A DNA stretch of 64,000 bases from Candidatus Nitrospira allomarina (GCF_032050975.1 NZ_CP116967.1:2167001-2231000); one strand, 5' to 3'. Shown: positions 20,766-30,072, counted from the stretch's first letter. The notes: generated by a model not told the origin, from the letters alone. Numbers and translations are program-made.

Positions 20766-21110
20766 TTACGGCGTGCTGACAGTGACAGTCTCAGAGTCAG
20801 GCCCCATAGAAATCCGACTTGATGGGGTCGTGTTTATGAATAGTTGAGGAAAACTTTCAAGTTGCTTGGGAGAGGAATGCGAGGTCAGGAGAGCAATCAT
20901 CTGACAGATGGCTCCGGGTTGCTGATGGGGATTTTCAGGGTATGAGGTTTTTTCCGGATCAAGCTTCAACGAAAGAAATTTCAAGATGTCTTTCAAGGCC
21001 ACAATGCCGACGAGACAAATTTTTGTCTATGACGATGGGCCAGCTGTTTCCATTCCGGTTCATCAGGGAGACTGCTGACAGGATTGTGTGGTCATAAAGC
21101 ATTGGATCGG
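20766..21110 (-). pseudogene. Remnant of a CBS-domain protein
   Basis: On the minus strand the segment decodes in one frame as TDPMLYDHTILSAVSLMNR followed by NGNSWPIVIDKN. After a frame change it reads VGIVALKDILKFLSLKLDPE. Together these form one CBS motif, as found at the C-terminus of some membrane peptidase/CBS proteins. The downstream 60 residues to 20766 are open but not conserved to my eye. The frame break at about 21015-21035 and the lack of a 5' part mark it as a decayed fragment. It is flanked by gene-free DNA. Confidence 0.6.
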
Positions 21111-21407
21111 TATTCTTTTAAAAACTGGGTGACGAACAGTTGTTCATCTGTGGCATCGGGAGGCTTTTTGTCGAGTCACTACGTCAGAAATAAATAACCT
21201 AATCCATGTCACCACATCAACGCGCATGAAATTCGGATCGGTCGTTCGCTGCGCTCTGGAGCTCGTGTGGCCTAATTCGGGAATGCTCGTAAAACCCTTC
21301 TGATTGCCACGGTTGCGGGGAATTTGATGAAGCATGATAATTTTTTAGTGAGGTGGCCTCCGGGACGGATTTTCGCAAGGAGGGTTCCCATGCCCGATTC
21401 TATTTCC
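21111..21407. other. Gene-free stretch
   Basis: It may contain more of the decayed CBS-protein gene, but no further segment is clear enough to claim. Confidence 0.35.
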
Positions 21408-22160
21408 TTAACGGGACTCCTTTTTTAATTTCTGCACCCTTGTTTGAAGGGAAAGTGCATTGATCGGGGCATACCCGTTCTGGTCATTGTCGAAATAGCA
21501 GTAGACATTCTTGCCTGATTGCGCCCACGTGTGACATTTGTTGGCCCAAAGGCGAAGGGTTCGGGAACGATACTTTCCGTGATAGGCTTCGCCGGGGCCA
21601 TGAAACCGGATATATACAAAATCCGTGGTGACGATTTCCGGTGCCCACCGGCCGGCTAGATGATACAGGCAAAAGGCAGCATGATATTTGGTGAGCAGGT
21701 CGTAGACGGGTTGCGCAAACCAGCTATGGTCACGGAATTCGAAAGCATACCGGGAAGTTTTTGGTAGGGCCTCCAAGAATTCTTCCAGCCTGAGCGCGTT
21801 CATCCTCCAACGCGGCGGCAACTGAAACAGGATCGGTCCCAGTTTGTTGCTCAGGGGGTTGACCGTTTCAAAAAAATGGTGGAGGGTCTGTTCTGGATCT
21901 TTAAGTTTTTTCATGTGGGTGATGAACCGGCTGCCTTTACACGTGAACAAGAAGTTCCTGGGTGTTTCGGTTTTCCACTCTGCCACTGTGTGAGTGAGAG
22001 GAAGCCGATAAAACGTGTTGTTGATTTCAACAGTGCTGAAGTGGCGGGCATAAAACCGGAGAAACGCTTCACTGGCCATACCTGACGGATAAAAGGGGCC
22101 CACACAGTGTGGATAATGCCAGCCTGAAGTCCCGATATGGATTCTGCCGATCTTCTTCAT
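21408..22160 (-). CDS. DUF72 family protein (YecE-like)
   Basis: This 250-residue protein is predicted to be a TIM-barrel. The family hallmarks are present: HIGTSGWHYPHCVGPFYP at the N-terminus, YARHFSTVEINNTFYRLP, GPILFQLPPRWRMN, RYAFEFRDHSWF, YIRFHGPGEAYHGKYR, and NVYCYFDNDQNGYAPINA at the C-terminus. DUF72 proteins occur widely and have no settled function; a metal or nucleic-acid link has been suggested for some. Length is normal. The gene is isolated on the minus strand with a short leader. Confidence 0.93.
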   Translation of the reverse strand: MKKIGRIHIGTSGWHYPHCVGPFYPSGMASEAFLRFYARHFSTVEINNTFYRLPLTHTVAEWKTETPRNFLFTCKGSRFITHMKKLKDPEQTLHHFFETVNPLSNKLGPILFQLPPRWRMNALRLEEFLEALPKTSRYAFEFRDHSWFAQPVYDLLTKYHAAFCLYHLAGRWAPEIVTTDFVYIRFHGPGEAYHGKYRSRTLRLWANKCHTWAQSGKNVYCYFDNDQNGYAPINALSLQTRVQKLKKESR

Positions 22161-22305
22161 GGGTATTCAGGTCATGCTGGAATGACAAGTCATAGGCATC
22201 TGTTCAAATTGAAAAGGATTCTTATCCCTTCCACAAAGTGCGGCTGGGGGTTATGGGTAGGACCTTGCGAGTATACAAAAAAACATGCCGGAAAAATGAC
22301 GAAGT

Positions 22306-22437
22306 GTTGAAAAATGGTCGTCCAGTCCTGCCCGGAGTCATGCCGAAGCAAGGCCATAGCCGCTTTCAGTCTTCGTAGCTCATTCGGTGAAGCCGCTCCG
22401 GCGAAGACAGAGAAGGCCGATGGTGGCCTTTTTCAAC
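22306..22437. mobile_element. MITE-like element with terminal inverted repeats
   Basis: The 132-bp stretch begins GTTGAAAAATGG and ends CCTTTTTCAAC, so the two ends form inverted repeats of about 9-10 bp. The interior is GC-rich with small hairpins (CGCTCCGGCGAAG). It contains no coding sequence and sits in the gap between DUF72 and the floA cluster. Short elements with GTTGAAAAA termini are a common style of non-autonomous repeat; assignment to a family would need a genome-wide search. Confidence 0.5.
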
Positions 22438-22446
22438 TCACATGGT

Positions 22447-22800
22447 CTAGTCACCGGGGTGTTCCAGGGCCCTACAAGGTCCAAGAACCGTCATGATGAT
22501 AATCCCCTGTCGAAGATCTGCCTTATTGCGTAAACGAAGCCGGCTGGCGGTCCGGCGTTTCGGAGGGGTCGTGGGTCTGAATGGCTGTATGGGCGGTTTT
22601 TGTGCGGACGGAGAAATGTTCGTGATGTCGGGTGTTTCAGGGGCACGCTGGTTTGCGGAGTCACCGTCTGAAAGAAAGAGATCCTTTAGGTCTCTGAGGG
22701 CGATGTCTCTCCGTATTCGTTCGTTCAGCCATCGAATGGCAAGGGCGATCAACGACAGAAAAAGAAAAATGGTGAAAGATATAAATGCTTCCAGGCTCAT
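22447..22800 (-). CDS. Small single-pass membrane protein downstream of floA
   Basis: This 117-residue protein starts MSLEAFISFTIFLFLSLIALAIRWL, a single N-terminal membrane helix. It is followed by a charged stretch (NERIRRDIALRDLKDLFLSDGDS) and a proline- and arginine-rich cytoplasmic tail. The start at 22800 follows GAGGTAATG and lies 10 bp after the floA stop, so the two genes are surely co-transcribed. No family recognised. Its position suggests a partner or membrane-domain companion of the flotillin, which is inference. Confidence 0.7.
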   Translation of the reverse strand: MSLEAFISFTIFLFLSLIALAIRWLNERIRRDIALRDLKDLFLSDGDSANQRAPETPDITNISPSAQKPPIQPFRPTTPPKRRTASRLRLRNKADLRQGIIIMTVLGPCRALEHPGD

Positions 22801-22810
22801 CATTACCTCA

Positions 22811-23785
22811 TTATTTTGAAGGTCCCGGCGATTCCTCTTCCGTGCCGGCAATGGCTCCTCGCATAGCCGTATCGGCTTGCACATTTTTCATCCGATAATA
22901 ATCCATGATCCCTAAATTTCCCTGACGAAAGGCTTCAGACATGGCCTTGGGAACCTCCGCCTCCGCCTCGACGACACGGGCGCGCATTTCCTGTTCCAAT
23001 GCGACCGCCATCGCCCGCCGTTCTTCCGCTTTGGCTTGAGCAATTTGCTTGTCCGCATTGGCCTGGTCGATTTGCAGCTTTGCGCCGATATTTTCTCCCA
23101 CATCGACATCGGCAATATCGATCGACAGAATTTCAAAAGCTGTTCCGGCGTCCAGGCCTCTTCCCAATATATTTTTGGAAATATGGTCGGGGTTTTCCAG
23201 CACGTCCTTATGTGTGGCGGATGAGCCAATGGTGCTCACCATGCCTTCCCCCACTCGCGCAATAACGGTTTCTTCACCGGCTCCGCCGACCAACCGGTCA
23301 ATATTGGCTCGAACGGTGACTCGTGAGACGGCAATCAGCTGGATGCCATCTTTGGCGACTGCGGTGATACGGGGAGTTTCGATGACTTTGGGAATGACCG
23401 ACATTTTGACGGCTTCTAAGACGTCACGTCCGGCCAGATCTATGGCGGCGGCGCGTTTAAAGGTCATGGGGATATTGGCCTTGTCGGCTGAGATCATGGC
23501 GTTGACGACTTTGACCACATTTCCTCCGGCCAGAAAGTGGGCTTCCAGGTCGTTCACGGGAATATCGAGTCCGGCCTTGACTCCGCTGATTCTGGCATTG
23601 ATCACGGTGACCGGGGGAACCCTGCGTAATCGCATGCCAATGAGGGTAAAAAGACCAACATAGGCGTTCGAGGCCCACGCGGCAATCCACAGTGGGATAG
23701 GTATGACGTAGAGAAATCCAAACATGAGCACCAGAACCAAGACAAGAAGTCCGAGTGAACCGAATGCCTGTGTTTCAATGTCCAT
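22811..23785 (-). CDS. floA: Flotillin-like protein FloA
   Basis: This 324-residue membrane scaffold protein organises functional membrane microdomains. An N-terminal hydrophobic hairpin (about 8-50) is followed by [22 protein letters not shown] and an SPFH-like core ([57 protein letters not shown]). The C-terminal helix is rich in Ala, Glu and Lys ([19 protein letters not shown]). Length and motifs match the FloA/YqfA family well. In many bacteria floA is paired with an NfeD gene; here an NfeD lies 2 kb away at 25751 on the same strand. Confidence 0.96.
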   Translation of the reverse strand: MDIETQAFGSLGLLVLVLVLMFGFLYVIPIPLWIAAWASNAYVGLFTLIGMRLRRVPPVTVINARISGVKAGLDIPVNDLEAHFLAGGNVVKVVNAMISADKANIPMTFKRAAAIDLAGRDVLEAVKMSVIPKVIETPRITAVAKDGIQLIAVSRVTVRANIDRLVGGAGEETVIARVGEGMVSTIGSSATHKDVLENPDHISKNILGRGLDAGTAFEILSIDIADVDVGENIGAKLQIDQANADKQIAQAKAEERRAMAVALEQEMRARVVEAEAEVPKAMSEAFRQGNLGIMDYYRMKNVQADTAMRGAIAGTEEESPGPSK

Positions 23786-24124
23786 TATGCGGGGTCCTTT
23801 TCTGATTGTGAAAAATTGTCAAAGAAGGAAACAGGGGAAACGTTCACAGAATGATTTTCGATTGGTGAATTTTCCAGGACTTCATGGATGAGACTTCAAA
23901 GCAGCCTTGACAGAGAACCAGTATAAAGTATAACAACAATGGTCAAGGTTTTGGCGTAGTTTTTTGCCCTTCTTCCTCAGATCCCCTTAGACTCGTATGC
24001 GGTTCCAATTAAATGAAAAACAACAGGCATCAGGTGGAGTTACCATAGGGACATCTCCATTTTGGTCCAGGACCCAAACCCTTTTTGACCATTATGAAAA
24101 AGCCTTATCCCTGAAAGGGAACCT
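23786..24124. other. Divergent intergenic region
   Basis: It holds promoters for floA (leftward) and the SGNH-like gene (rightward). A TATAAAGTATAAC stretch near 23920 could be a -10 element. No gene is seen. Confidence 0.35.
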
Positions 24125-25585
24125 ATGAACAAAAGAGATTGCAATGCCATGATTTTCGCGACTGCCAGTCTTGGGTTGTTGTGGTTATATTTAGCGCTGA
24201 TCATGTTCTTAGGCCAGTCTATAGGCGGGAAGGGCATAGGGCTGGGCCTGATAGGCCTCTCCCTTCCATTTGCTGTTGGCGTGTGCTTCATTGTAATTCG
24301 AACAATCATGATTCGCGGCCTAGTCTCCTCAAAGCAGCTTGTAAACCTCTCGATAGTAGTGTGTGTGTCATTGGGTAGCCTCTTCATTTTGGACATCATA
24401 TATGCTATCCACCTCAAGTCTCAGTCCGTCGGAAAACCTCGTCTGGAGGAATCGAGACGATTTGATTCTGCGATGACCTGGCCGGAGTTGTATCCTCCTC
24501 TTTACTATCCCACGGAACGCAATTTCCGATTGCATAAAGCCAATATTTCGGTCAGTGGGGAACATTATGGACTTATGTATAGTCCCGAATTGATGCAATC
24601 GCCGACTCTTGCCAAATCTGTATTCGAACTCCAACAATTTTCTTGTATCATCGACCAGCACGGATTTCGCAATACCATACCATTGGACCAAGCTGACATT
24701 TTTACACTTGGAGATTCCTTTACCTTCGGATGGGCCATTGATTCCGGACGCTCATGGGTTGGAATTCTCGAAGATGCCATACATCGGCCGATTTACAATC
24801 TAGGAATACTTGATTCCTCCCCAAAGCAAGAACTCGAACTACTAAAATACATGATAAGAACCTCGGGAAAAGCAATGAAAATACGCACGCTGCTTTGGAT
24901 GATCTACGAGGGAAACGATCTTGAAGATAGCACAAGAGATAAAGGTTGGGCTCAACCCAACAATCCCAATAATATGAAGCAATTGATGGAGGGAACCGTC
25001 CTTCAAAGTTTGTATCAAATTCCGTTCCTCATTAAAGAGCAAGCGATGATCACGAAAATACGAAATAAAGACATTGTTTTTCGCTTTCCAAGTTTGCAAA
25101 AAAATGGGTCGAATCCGAATGTCATTGACGGAATACAATCCTGGTATCCTCTTTATCATTCTACTACCCTTGGACCGCGTTTGTTTATTCCAGAATATAT
25201 CGATAGGGCAGGGAAGCCATCCTCTTATGTTTTAAATCACAACAACAGACCAGGTTTGGATAAAGTGTTTGAAGAAATGGCCCAGCTGGGAAAAGAATAT
25301 TCTTTCAAGGTCATTGTGGTCATTGCTCCGACGGCTGTAAGGCTTCACGGGCGTTATTATGAAAATTTTCCCCCAATATCCGACAATCCTCATTTTATCG
25401 ATTACATCGCTACGCTGTCTGAGCAGAAGGGATTCAGAACGCTCAATCTGCTCCCATTTCTCTCGACCTATGGAGACAAGGAACTCTTATATTTAAGAGA
25501 CGATGATCATTGGAACAAAAAAGGCCATGCCGTAGCTGCAGAGATCATATATCGACAAATATTTCAGCAGGAAGCTGGAAAATGA
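24125..25585 (+). CDS. Membrane-anchored SGNH hydrolase-like protein
   Basis: The 486-residue protein has three N-terminal hydrophobic segments (about 9-30, 38-62, 75-95), then an exported domain. A GDSFTFGWA motif at 196-204 provides the nucleophile block of the SGNH fold. The C-terminal DDDHWNKKGHAVAAE gives the Asp-His pair. Block III-like residues (EGNDLED) are also visible. AlgX/AlgJ-type O-acetyltransferases of exopolysaccharides share this plan, so a role in modifying a surface sugar is possible, but no polysaccharide operon is adjacent. Codon use looks more AT-rich than the neighbours, hinting at transfer. Confidence 0.8.
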   Translation: MNKRDCNAMIFATASLGLLWLYLALIMFLGQSIGGKGIGLGLIGLSLPFAVGVCFIVIRTIMIRGLVSSKQLVNLSIVVCVSLGSLFILDIIYAIHLKSQSVGKPRLEESRRFDSAMTWPELYPPLYYPTERNFRLHKANISVSGEHYGLMYSPELMQSPTLAKSVFELQQFSCIIDQHGFRNTIPLDQADIFTLGDSFTFGWAIDSGRSWVGILEDAIHRPIYNLGILDSSPKQELELLKYMIRTSGKAMKIRTLLWMIYEGNDLEDSTRDKGWAQPNNPNNMKQLMEGTVLQSLYQIPFLIKEQAMITKIRNKDIVFRFPSLQKNGSNPNVIDGIQSWYPLYHSTTLGPRLFIPEYIDRAGKPSSYVLNHNNRPGLDKVFEEMAQLGKEYSFKVIVVIAPTAVRLHGRYYENFPPISDNPHFIDYIATLSEQKGFRTLNLLPFLSTYGDKELLYLRDDDHWNKKGHAVAAEIIYRQIFQQEAGK

Positions 25586-25669
25586 GAACCATGAAGGCTT
25601 TTCTTGGGAATAGAAAGATCGAGGAAAAAGTAGGCTTAAATAGACTTGAAACGGTCACGGGCGGTACGA

Positions 25670-25694
25670 AAGGAGAAGTCACGCGTGTGCAGGG
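25670..25694 (+). other. Short fragment resembling part of the 37562 gene
   Basis: This 25-base segment decodes as GEVTRVQG and matches 37737-37761 at about 22 of 25 positions. It is in the tail of a 64-residue frame with no other sign of being a gene. It might be the last piece of a decayed paralogue or a chance match. Confidence 0.3.
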
Positions 25695-25750
25695 TCATAG
25701 ATAGCCCCGAGTTCATGGAAATTTCATGAATGCCAAGGCTTCTCGTTCGA

Positions 25751-27139
25751 TTAGACCGTGTCCTTTTCTGATTGGGGTTGTGCGAGTCGAACCACCACCC
25801 GATTGCCATCGATGCGCACGACTTCAAGAGGTTGCCCGGCATCAATAAAGGTCCCGTCGGATACCACATCCACTCGTTCTCTATCAAAACGGGCAATGCC
25901 GGAAGGGCGAAGATCCGAGACGGCTACACCCTGTTTCCCCAGCCAACGATGATCTTCCGCCGGGCTCGATTCGTAGCCCTCTTGAGCCTGAAGATTGGTC
26001 TCCAGTATGAGGCGCCTTCCAAATGGAAGTCGTGGAAAATAGCGTAAAAGAAGGAGGGTGGCGAGGATGGCCACTAGAATTGAAAAGGCAACTTGCCCCA
26101 ATGCGGACAACATGAAGTCCCATGTCGCCCCGGTCCCGATGAGACTGAGTCCTAGTCCTCCCATGAGTGCCATGATTCCTAAAATTCCGGCAATGCCAAA
26201 GCCGGGGATGACGAAAATTTCCAGCCCAACCAAAATCAGACCAAGTCCGACAAGTAGAAATTCTTCCAATCCTGCTAATTGGACAATCCCATGTCCCCAA
26301 AAAAAGAGGGCAAGGCTGATGAGCCCAAGGCCGCCGGGTACCCCGAAGCCGGGCATCCGCATTTCCAGCATAATTCCCAAAATCCCAACGGTCATCAATA
26401 GGGAGCTGACCACGGGATGTGTGAGGAACCGCACCAGGGACTCAGCCCAAGTTTCTGATGCGTAGCGGATGTCAGCATCAGCGAGGTTCACAGATTCTAG
26501 CACAGCCTCCAGAGAATTGGCTTGGAAGTCTGCGATGTTGGCCTGTAACGCTTCTTTGGTGGTGAGGGTCAACAATTTATTTTTTTCAATTAGGTCGGGA
26601 ACTTCCACATCCGCATCAACCATCGCTTCGGCGATGAGCGGTGGACGATTCCGTTGCTCAGCGGTTGCCCGGAACTCTTTGCGCATATACGAGACGGTTT
26701 TTTCTTCAACCGGTTGGGCCGGTGACCCCGGGAGTCCGATCTGCACCGGCGTTGCGGCACCGATAGTGCCGCCGTCTGCCATCGCAATTTTTTCGGAGGC
26801 CAGGCTAATAAGCGCACCGGCGGAGATGGCTCGCTTATTGATAAACGCGACGGTGAGAACTTTGGAGTTCAGGAGTGCATCACGAATCAGCACCGCAGCA
26901 TCAACCCGGCCGCCAAAGGTATTAATCTCTAATATGACGGCTTCGGCTCCGGCGGCGGTGGCTTCGTCTAATACCCGCTGCACAAATGGCGCGAGGCCTA
27001 AATCGATGACACCCTCAATGGGAGCCACAAATACGATAGGCTTCGGGGTGACGGCGAGGCTTACACCAAACACCATGAAGACAGACACATAAATGACCAG
27101 GGTGGAAAGCACATGGTGGAATCGGATTTGTGCCAGCAT
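25751..27139 (-). CDS. nfeD: NfeD-family membrane serine protease (ClpP-class, NfeD1b type)
   Basis: The 462-residue protein has a signal or anchor helix at about 12-30 and a ClpP-like protease domain (VFVAPIEGVIDLGLAPFV ... EINTFGGRVDAA). The putative nucleophile is S106 in NKRAISAGALIS. Several membrane helices follow (about 235-370), then a C-terminal NfeD OB-fold (GKQGVAVSDLRPSGIARFDRERVDVVSDGTFIDAGQPLEVVRIDGNRVVV). These proteins work with flotillins and stomatins at membrane microdomains, which fits floA nearby. Full length is retained. It converges with the SGNH-like gene. Confidence 0.94.
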   Translation of the reverse strand: MLAQIRFHHVLSTLVIYVSVFMVFGVSLAVTPKPIVFVAPIEGVIDLGLAPFVQRVLDEATAAGAEAVILEINTFGGRVDAAVLIRDALLNSKVLTVAFINKRAISAGALISLASEKIAMADGGTIGAATPVQIGLPGSPAQPVEEKTVSYMRKEFRATAEQRNRPPLIAEAMVDADVEVPDLIEKNKLLTLTTKEALQANIADFQANSLEAVLESVNLADADIRYASETWAESLVRFLTHPVVSSLLMTVGILGIMLEMRMPGFGVPGGLGLISLALFFWGHGIVQLAGLEEFLLVGLGLILVGLEIFVIPGFGIAGILGIMALMGGLGLSLIGTGATWDFMLSALGQVAFSILVAILATLLLLRYFPRLPFGRRLILETNLQAQEGYESSPAEDHRWLGKQGVAVSDLRPSGIARFDRERVDVVSDGTFIDAGQPLEVVRIDGNRVVVRLAQPQSEKDTV

Positions 27140-27235
27140 TTTTTAGAATCCTCTTATTTTATCCTACCTTGTTTGACCGGACTCAAGCGATGGCATGCTT
27201 ATGGGGGTGCTTGAGTCGCGGGAATATGCTGATTT

Positions 27236-27292
27236 TGACTCATTAGACATCTCTGACCGTCTCGAATCATTAAAATCCAATGTGGAAGAGTT
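27236..27292 (+). pseudogene. Decayed 3' fragment of the crystallin-like gene
   Basis: The stretch TTAGACATCTCTGACC...TCGAATC closely follows the 3' end of the adjacent gene (27715-27772: TTAGACATGTCTGACG...TCGAATC) and ends GTGGAAGAG versus GTGGAAAAGAG. Roughly 45 of 57 positions agree by eye, with an indel. It is probably the tail of a lost tandem copy about 480 bp upstream. Confidence 0.6.
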
Positions 27293-27363
27293 TTGGCGAA
27301 GGCTAATATGAGCCATCGCAATTCATTTTTAAATGGACCTTATAACTTATACGGAGGTGTTAA

Positions 27364-27774
27364 ATGAAATGTACCTACATGCTTAACGGGGCATTGGCTC
27401 TGACCTTCATCGCGGGAATGGCCTATGGCCAGGAAAATATGGTCGCAGGTGCGAGTGATATGGAAATGCAAGTGGTCGATAAAAATTGTTGGGTAGAGTT
27501 ATTTGAGGATACTGATTTTGATGTTGACGATCCCCATGTCCGTGTAGCGGGACCTTTTCAGTCAGCCACGTTAGAGGATGTGGCCGGTCAGAATTGGAAT
27601 AATGAAATTGAAAGTCTGATTGTGGGGCCCAATGCAATGGTTTATGCCTATAAGGATCCGGATTTTTCCGGAACCGAAGTAGTGTTTGTCGCAAATCAAC
27701 GAAACAGTGACTTAGCAGAATTAGACATGTCTGACGATATCGAATCCTTAAAAATCAAATGTGGAAAAGAGTAA
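27364..27774 (+). CDS. Exported beta/gamma-crystallin-like protein
   Basis: The 136-residue protein has a signal peptide (MKCTYMLNGALALTFIAGMAYG-QE). The mature part has one Greek-key-like unit (CWVELFEDTDFDVDDPHVRVAGPF ... EIESLIVGPNAMVYAYKDPDFSGTEVVF) and the closing SDDIESLKIKC. The pattern of aromatic and acidic residues and the terminal ESL-KI-C fits beta/gamma-crystallin proteins, which often bind Ca2+. Two cysteines flank the domain and may form a disulfide. The ribosome site is GGAGGTGTTAA. A partial duplicate of the 3' end lies just upstream. Confidence 0.75.
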   Translation: MKCTYMLNGALALTFIAGMAYGQENMVAGASDMEMQVVDKNCWVELFEDTDFDVDDPHVRVAGPFQSATLEDVAGQNWNNEIESLIVGPNAMVYAYKDPDFSGTEVVFVANQRNSDLAELDMSDDIESLKIKCGKE

Positions 27775-27890
27775 GTAAGTGCTGTATTTAGTCCTCCCAT
27801 CCTTGAGAGAGATCAGATTGTAAAGGGTCACTTCAAGGGTTCTCATTGCATTTTAATTTAGTATTCAAACCATAGGTGTGGATGAGGAAA

Positions 27891-27920
27891 TTGTGGCAAT
27901 CCGTTATCGGACTGCCACAA
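27891..27920 (-). terminator. Strong hairpin overlapping the end of the debranching-enzyme gene
   Basis: On the minus strand, TTGTGGCAGTCCG-ATAA-CGGATTGCCACAA forms a 13-bp stem with one G-T wobble and a four-base loop, followed by TTTCC. The stop codon TAA (27904-27906) lies in the loop. It is the best intrinsic terminator in the window. Confidence 0.75.
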
Positions 27921-30072
27921 TACTCAGTAGATCATCTTTTCGAGTCACATTGATCATGACATCTGATTTGGTCCGGGTAAATTCCAGATCTGCCGAAACA
28001 TTTCCTATGGGAAGATTTTTAATCTGAATGGCCGGTAAAAACTCGGGAAGAGAGGGATGCGTGAATCGGATTTCCCGATTGGTACCGTGGAAGGAAATGC
28101 CGAGACAGGCCTGTAACAGTAAAAATACGGCACCTGCCGCCCATGCTTGAGGAGCGCAGGCGACCGGGTAGAGAATTGGACCTTCCCCGGGTTTTCGGGG
28201 AAACCCGCAAATCAACTCAGGGAGTCGATGCAGGTCAACCTGAATACTTAAATCGAAAAGTCCTCCTAAGAGCCGTTCGACACCTTGTGTCAATCCATAG
28301 CGGCTCATCCCTAAGGCAATGAGAGCATTGTCATGTGGCCAGATCGATCCATTATGGTAGGCCATAGGATTGTATCGGATCTCACCGGTCGGGATTGTTC
28401 TGATTCCCCAACCAGAAAAAAAGTCCTCCTCTAATAATCCTTTGGCGATGCGTTCGGCTCGATCCTGTGTGGCAATCTCAGTAAAGAGCGTATGCCCGGC
28501 GTTGGAAGATCGAATTGCACAGGGTTTTTTGTTCCCATCAAGGGCGAGGATGTACGAGCCTAATTCGTCTGACCAGAATTGCAAATTGAATTGGTGGCGG
28601 AGTGTTTGAGCTTCACGTAACAGTGATTCTGCTCGATCATGGTATTTAAGAAGGGTCGCTAAATGAGACGCCGCCCGTTTTGCCGCATACACATATCCTT
28701 GAACCTCGCAGAGAGCAATCGGTCCTTCGGCGATGGTGCCGTCTGCATGGAACACCGCATCATTGGAATCCTTCCAGCCCTGCTGAGCGAGGCCGTTGGG
28801 TGTTTGCCGAAAATACTCCACGAAACCGTCCTTGTCTTGATCTCCATATGCATCAATCCATGCCAGCGCCCGTTCCAGGTGAGGCCAGAGCGAGACGATA
28901 AAATCTTTGTCTCCCGTTCGATCGAAATATGCTCCGGCCAAGAGCACAAAAAGCGGGGTCGAATCGACACTTCCATAATACTGCTCAAAGGGAATTTCCT
29001 TGAGGGCCGCCATTTCGCCCTTGCGGGTTTCATGCAAAATTTTACCCGGTTGTGCATCCTGATCCGGTAGGATATCCGTGGCTTGGGTGGAGGCCAAAAA
29101 GGTCAACACCCCCCGCGCAAGATCCGGATTAATCCATAAACATTCCAGCGCTGTAATAATGCCGTCTCTCCCAAAAGCGGTGCTAAACCATGGCACACCC
29201 GCATAGGGATAGGCACCCTGAGGAAGATCAGTGGTCATCATGCAGATGTCATCGAGAGACCGATTCAGCCAGTCATTGAATTGTTCATTCCCGCTGTAAA
29301 TCTTACAGTACTGTGCCTTGGCCGTTTGCAAGGCATGGGCGGCATGGACTCGAGCCGTGGAAAAATTCATTGGCTCCGGCACCTGACCCTCCACCGAACA
29401 GGCAACATTAATATGAAAAAATTTTTCTTCATGCGGAGCAAGTGAAACCTCAAAAATCATCGACTTTGTGGAGGCTGTTGTTGGAGAAGGATCGACGGTA
29501 AGATTCGTGATCCTTTTGATGTGATCCAGCCCCTGATATTCAAACACGACGGCTTTGCTTTTCAGGAGCGTCGCGGTCATCACTCCTCGCTGAGGACGTA
29601 GTTCCCCTCGTACTTCGAAGATGTCTGCAAAATCCGCCTCAAATTGGATCGAAAAATTCAGGATTAACGGATTTAATGAGTAATTGGTGAACTGAACCTG
29701 TTCATAGCACCCAGCTTGCCAAAGAAGCTTTGTTCGAGAAATATGGAGAGTGCCTCGGGGGAGGAACGTCAGATCGTTTTGATAACGATCAGGATTAGTC
29801 AGATCCACAGCAAGTAAGGCGTTGTCTTCCTTGATGGTGGAGCTGAGAAGAAAAGGATGGGATTCTTCAAGATTAAATTCAAATTTGGAAAGAAACCGAG
29901 TTCCTTCATGATACAGTCCCTGCTCGCCCAACCCAACGCGTTGAATATCACCGTACCGATTGAAAATGCCAAACGTTTCTCCATGCTTTAAGACATGCGT
30001 TCGGGCGTCGGCAAGGGCGGATGTCGCCAGAATATAATGCTCATCTCCTATCCGGATGATTTTCTTCTCCAT
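27904..30072 (-). CDS. Amylo-alpha-1,6-glucosidase / glycogen-debranching family enzyme
   Basis: This 722-residue cytoplasmic protein has an N-terminal beta-rich domain (ATSALADARTHVLKHGETFGIFNRYGDI ... YHEGTRFLSKFEF, about 1-230) and a C-terminal (alpha/alpha)6 barrel. The barrel motifs PYAGVPWFSTAFGRDGIITAL, QQGWKDSNDAVFHADG and PMAYHNGSIWPHDNALIA hold the expected acidic residues. This architecture matches trehalase-fold debranching enzymes that act on alpha-1,6 linkages, often encoded beside glycosyltransferases. Here a GT4 gene follows about 400 bp upstream on the same strand. It acts on glycogen or a related glucan; the exact substrate cannot be read. Confidence 0.93.
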   Translation of the reverse strand: MEKKIIRIGDEHYILATSALADARTHVLKHGETFGIFNRYGDIQRVGLGEQGLYHEGTRFLSKFEFNLEESHPFLLSSTIKEDNALLAVDLTNPDRYQNDLTFLPRGTLHISRTKLLWQAGCYEQVQFTNYSLNPLILNFSIQFEADFADIFEVRGELRPQRGVMTATLLKSKAVVFEYQGLDHIKRITNLTVDPSPTTASTKSMIFEVSLAPHEEKFFHINVACSVEGQVPEPMNFSTARVHAAHALQTAKAQYCKIYSGNEQFNDWLNRSLDDICMMTTDLPQGAYPYAGVPWFSTAFGRDGIITALECLWINPDLARGVLTFLASTQATDILPDQDAQPGKILHETRKGEMAALKEIPFEQYYGSVDSTPLFVLLAGAYFDRTGDKDFIVSLWPHLERALAWIDAYGDQDKDGFVEYFRQTPNGLAQQGWKDSNDAVFHADGTIAEGPIALCEVQGYVYAAKRAASHLATLLKYHDRAESLLREAQTLRHQFNLQFWSDELGSYILALDGNKKPCAIRSSNAGHTLFTEIATQDRAERIAKGLLEEDFFSGWGIRTIPTGEIRYNPMAYHNGSIWPHDNALIALGMSRYGLTQGVERLLGGLFDLSIQVDLHRLPELICGFPRKPGEGPILYPVACAPQAWAAGAVFLLLQACLGISFHGTNREIRFTHPSLPEFLPAIQIKNLPIGNVSADLEFTRTKSDVMINVTRKDDLLSIVAVR

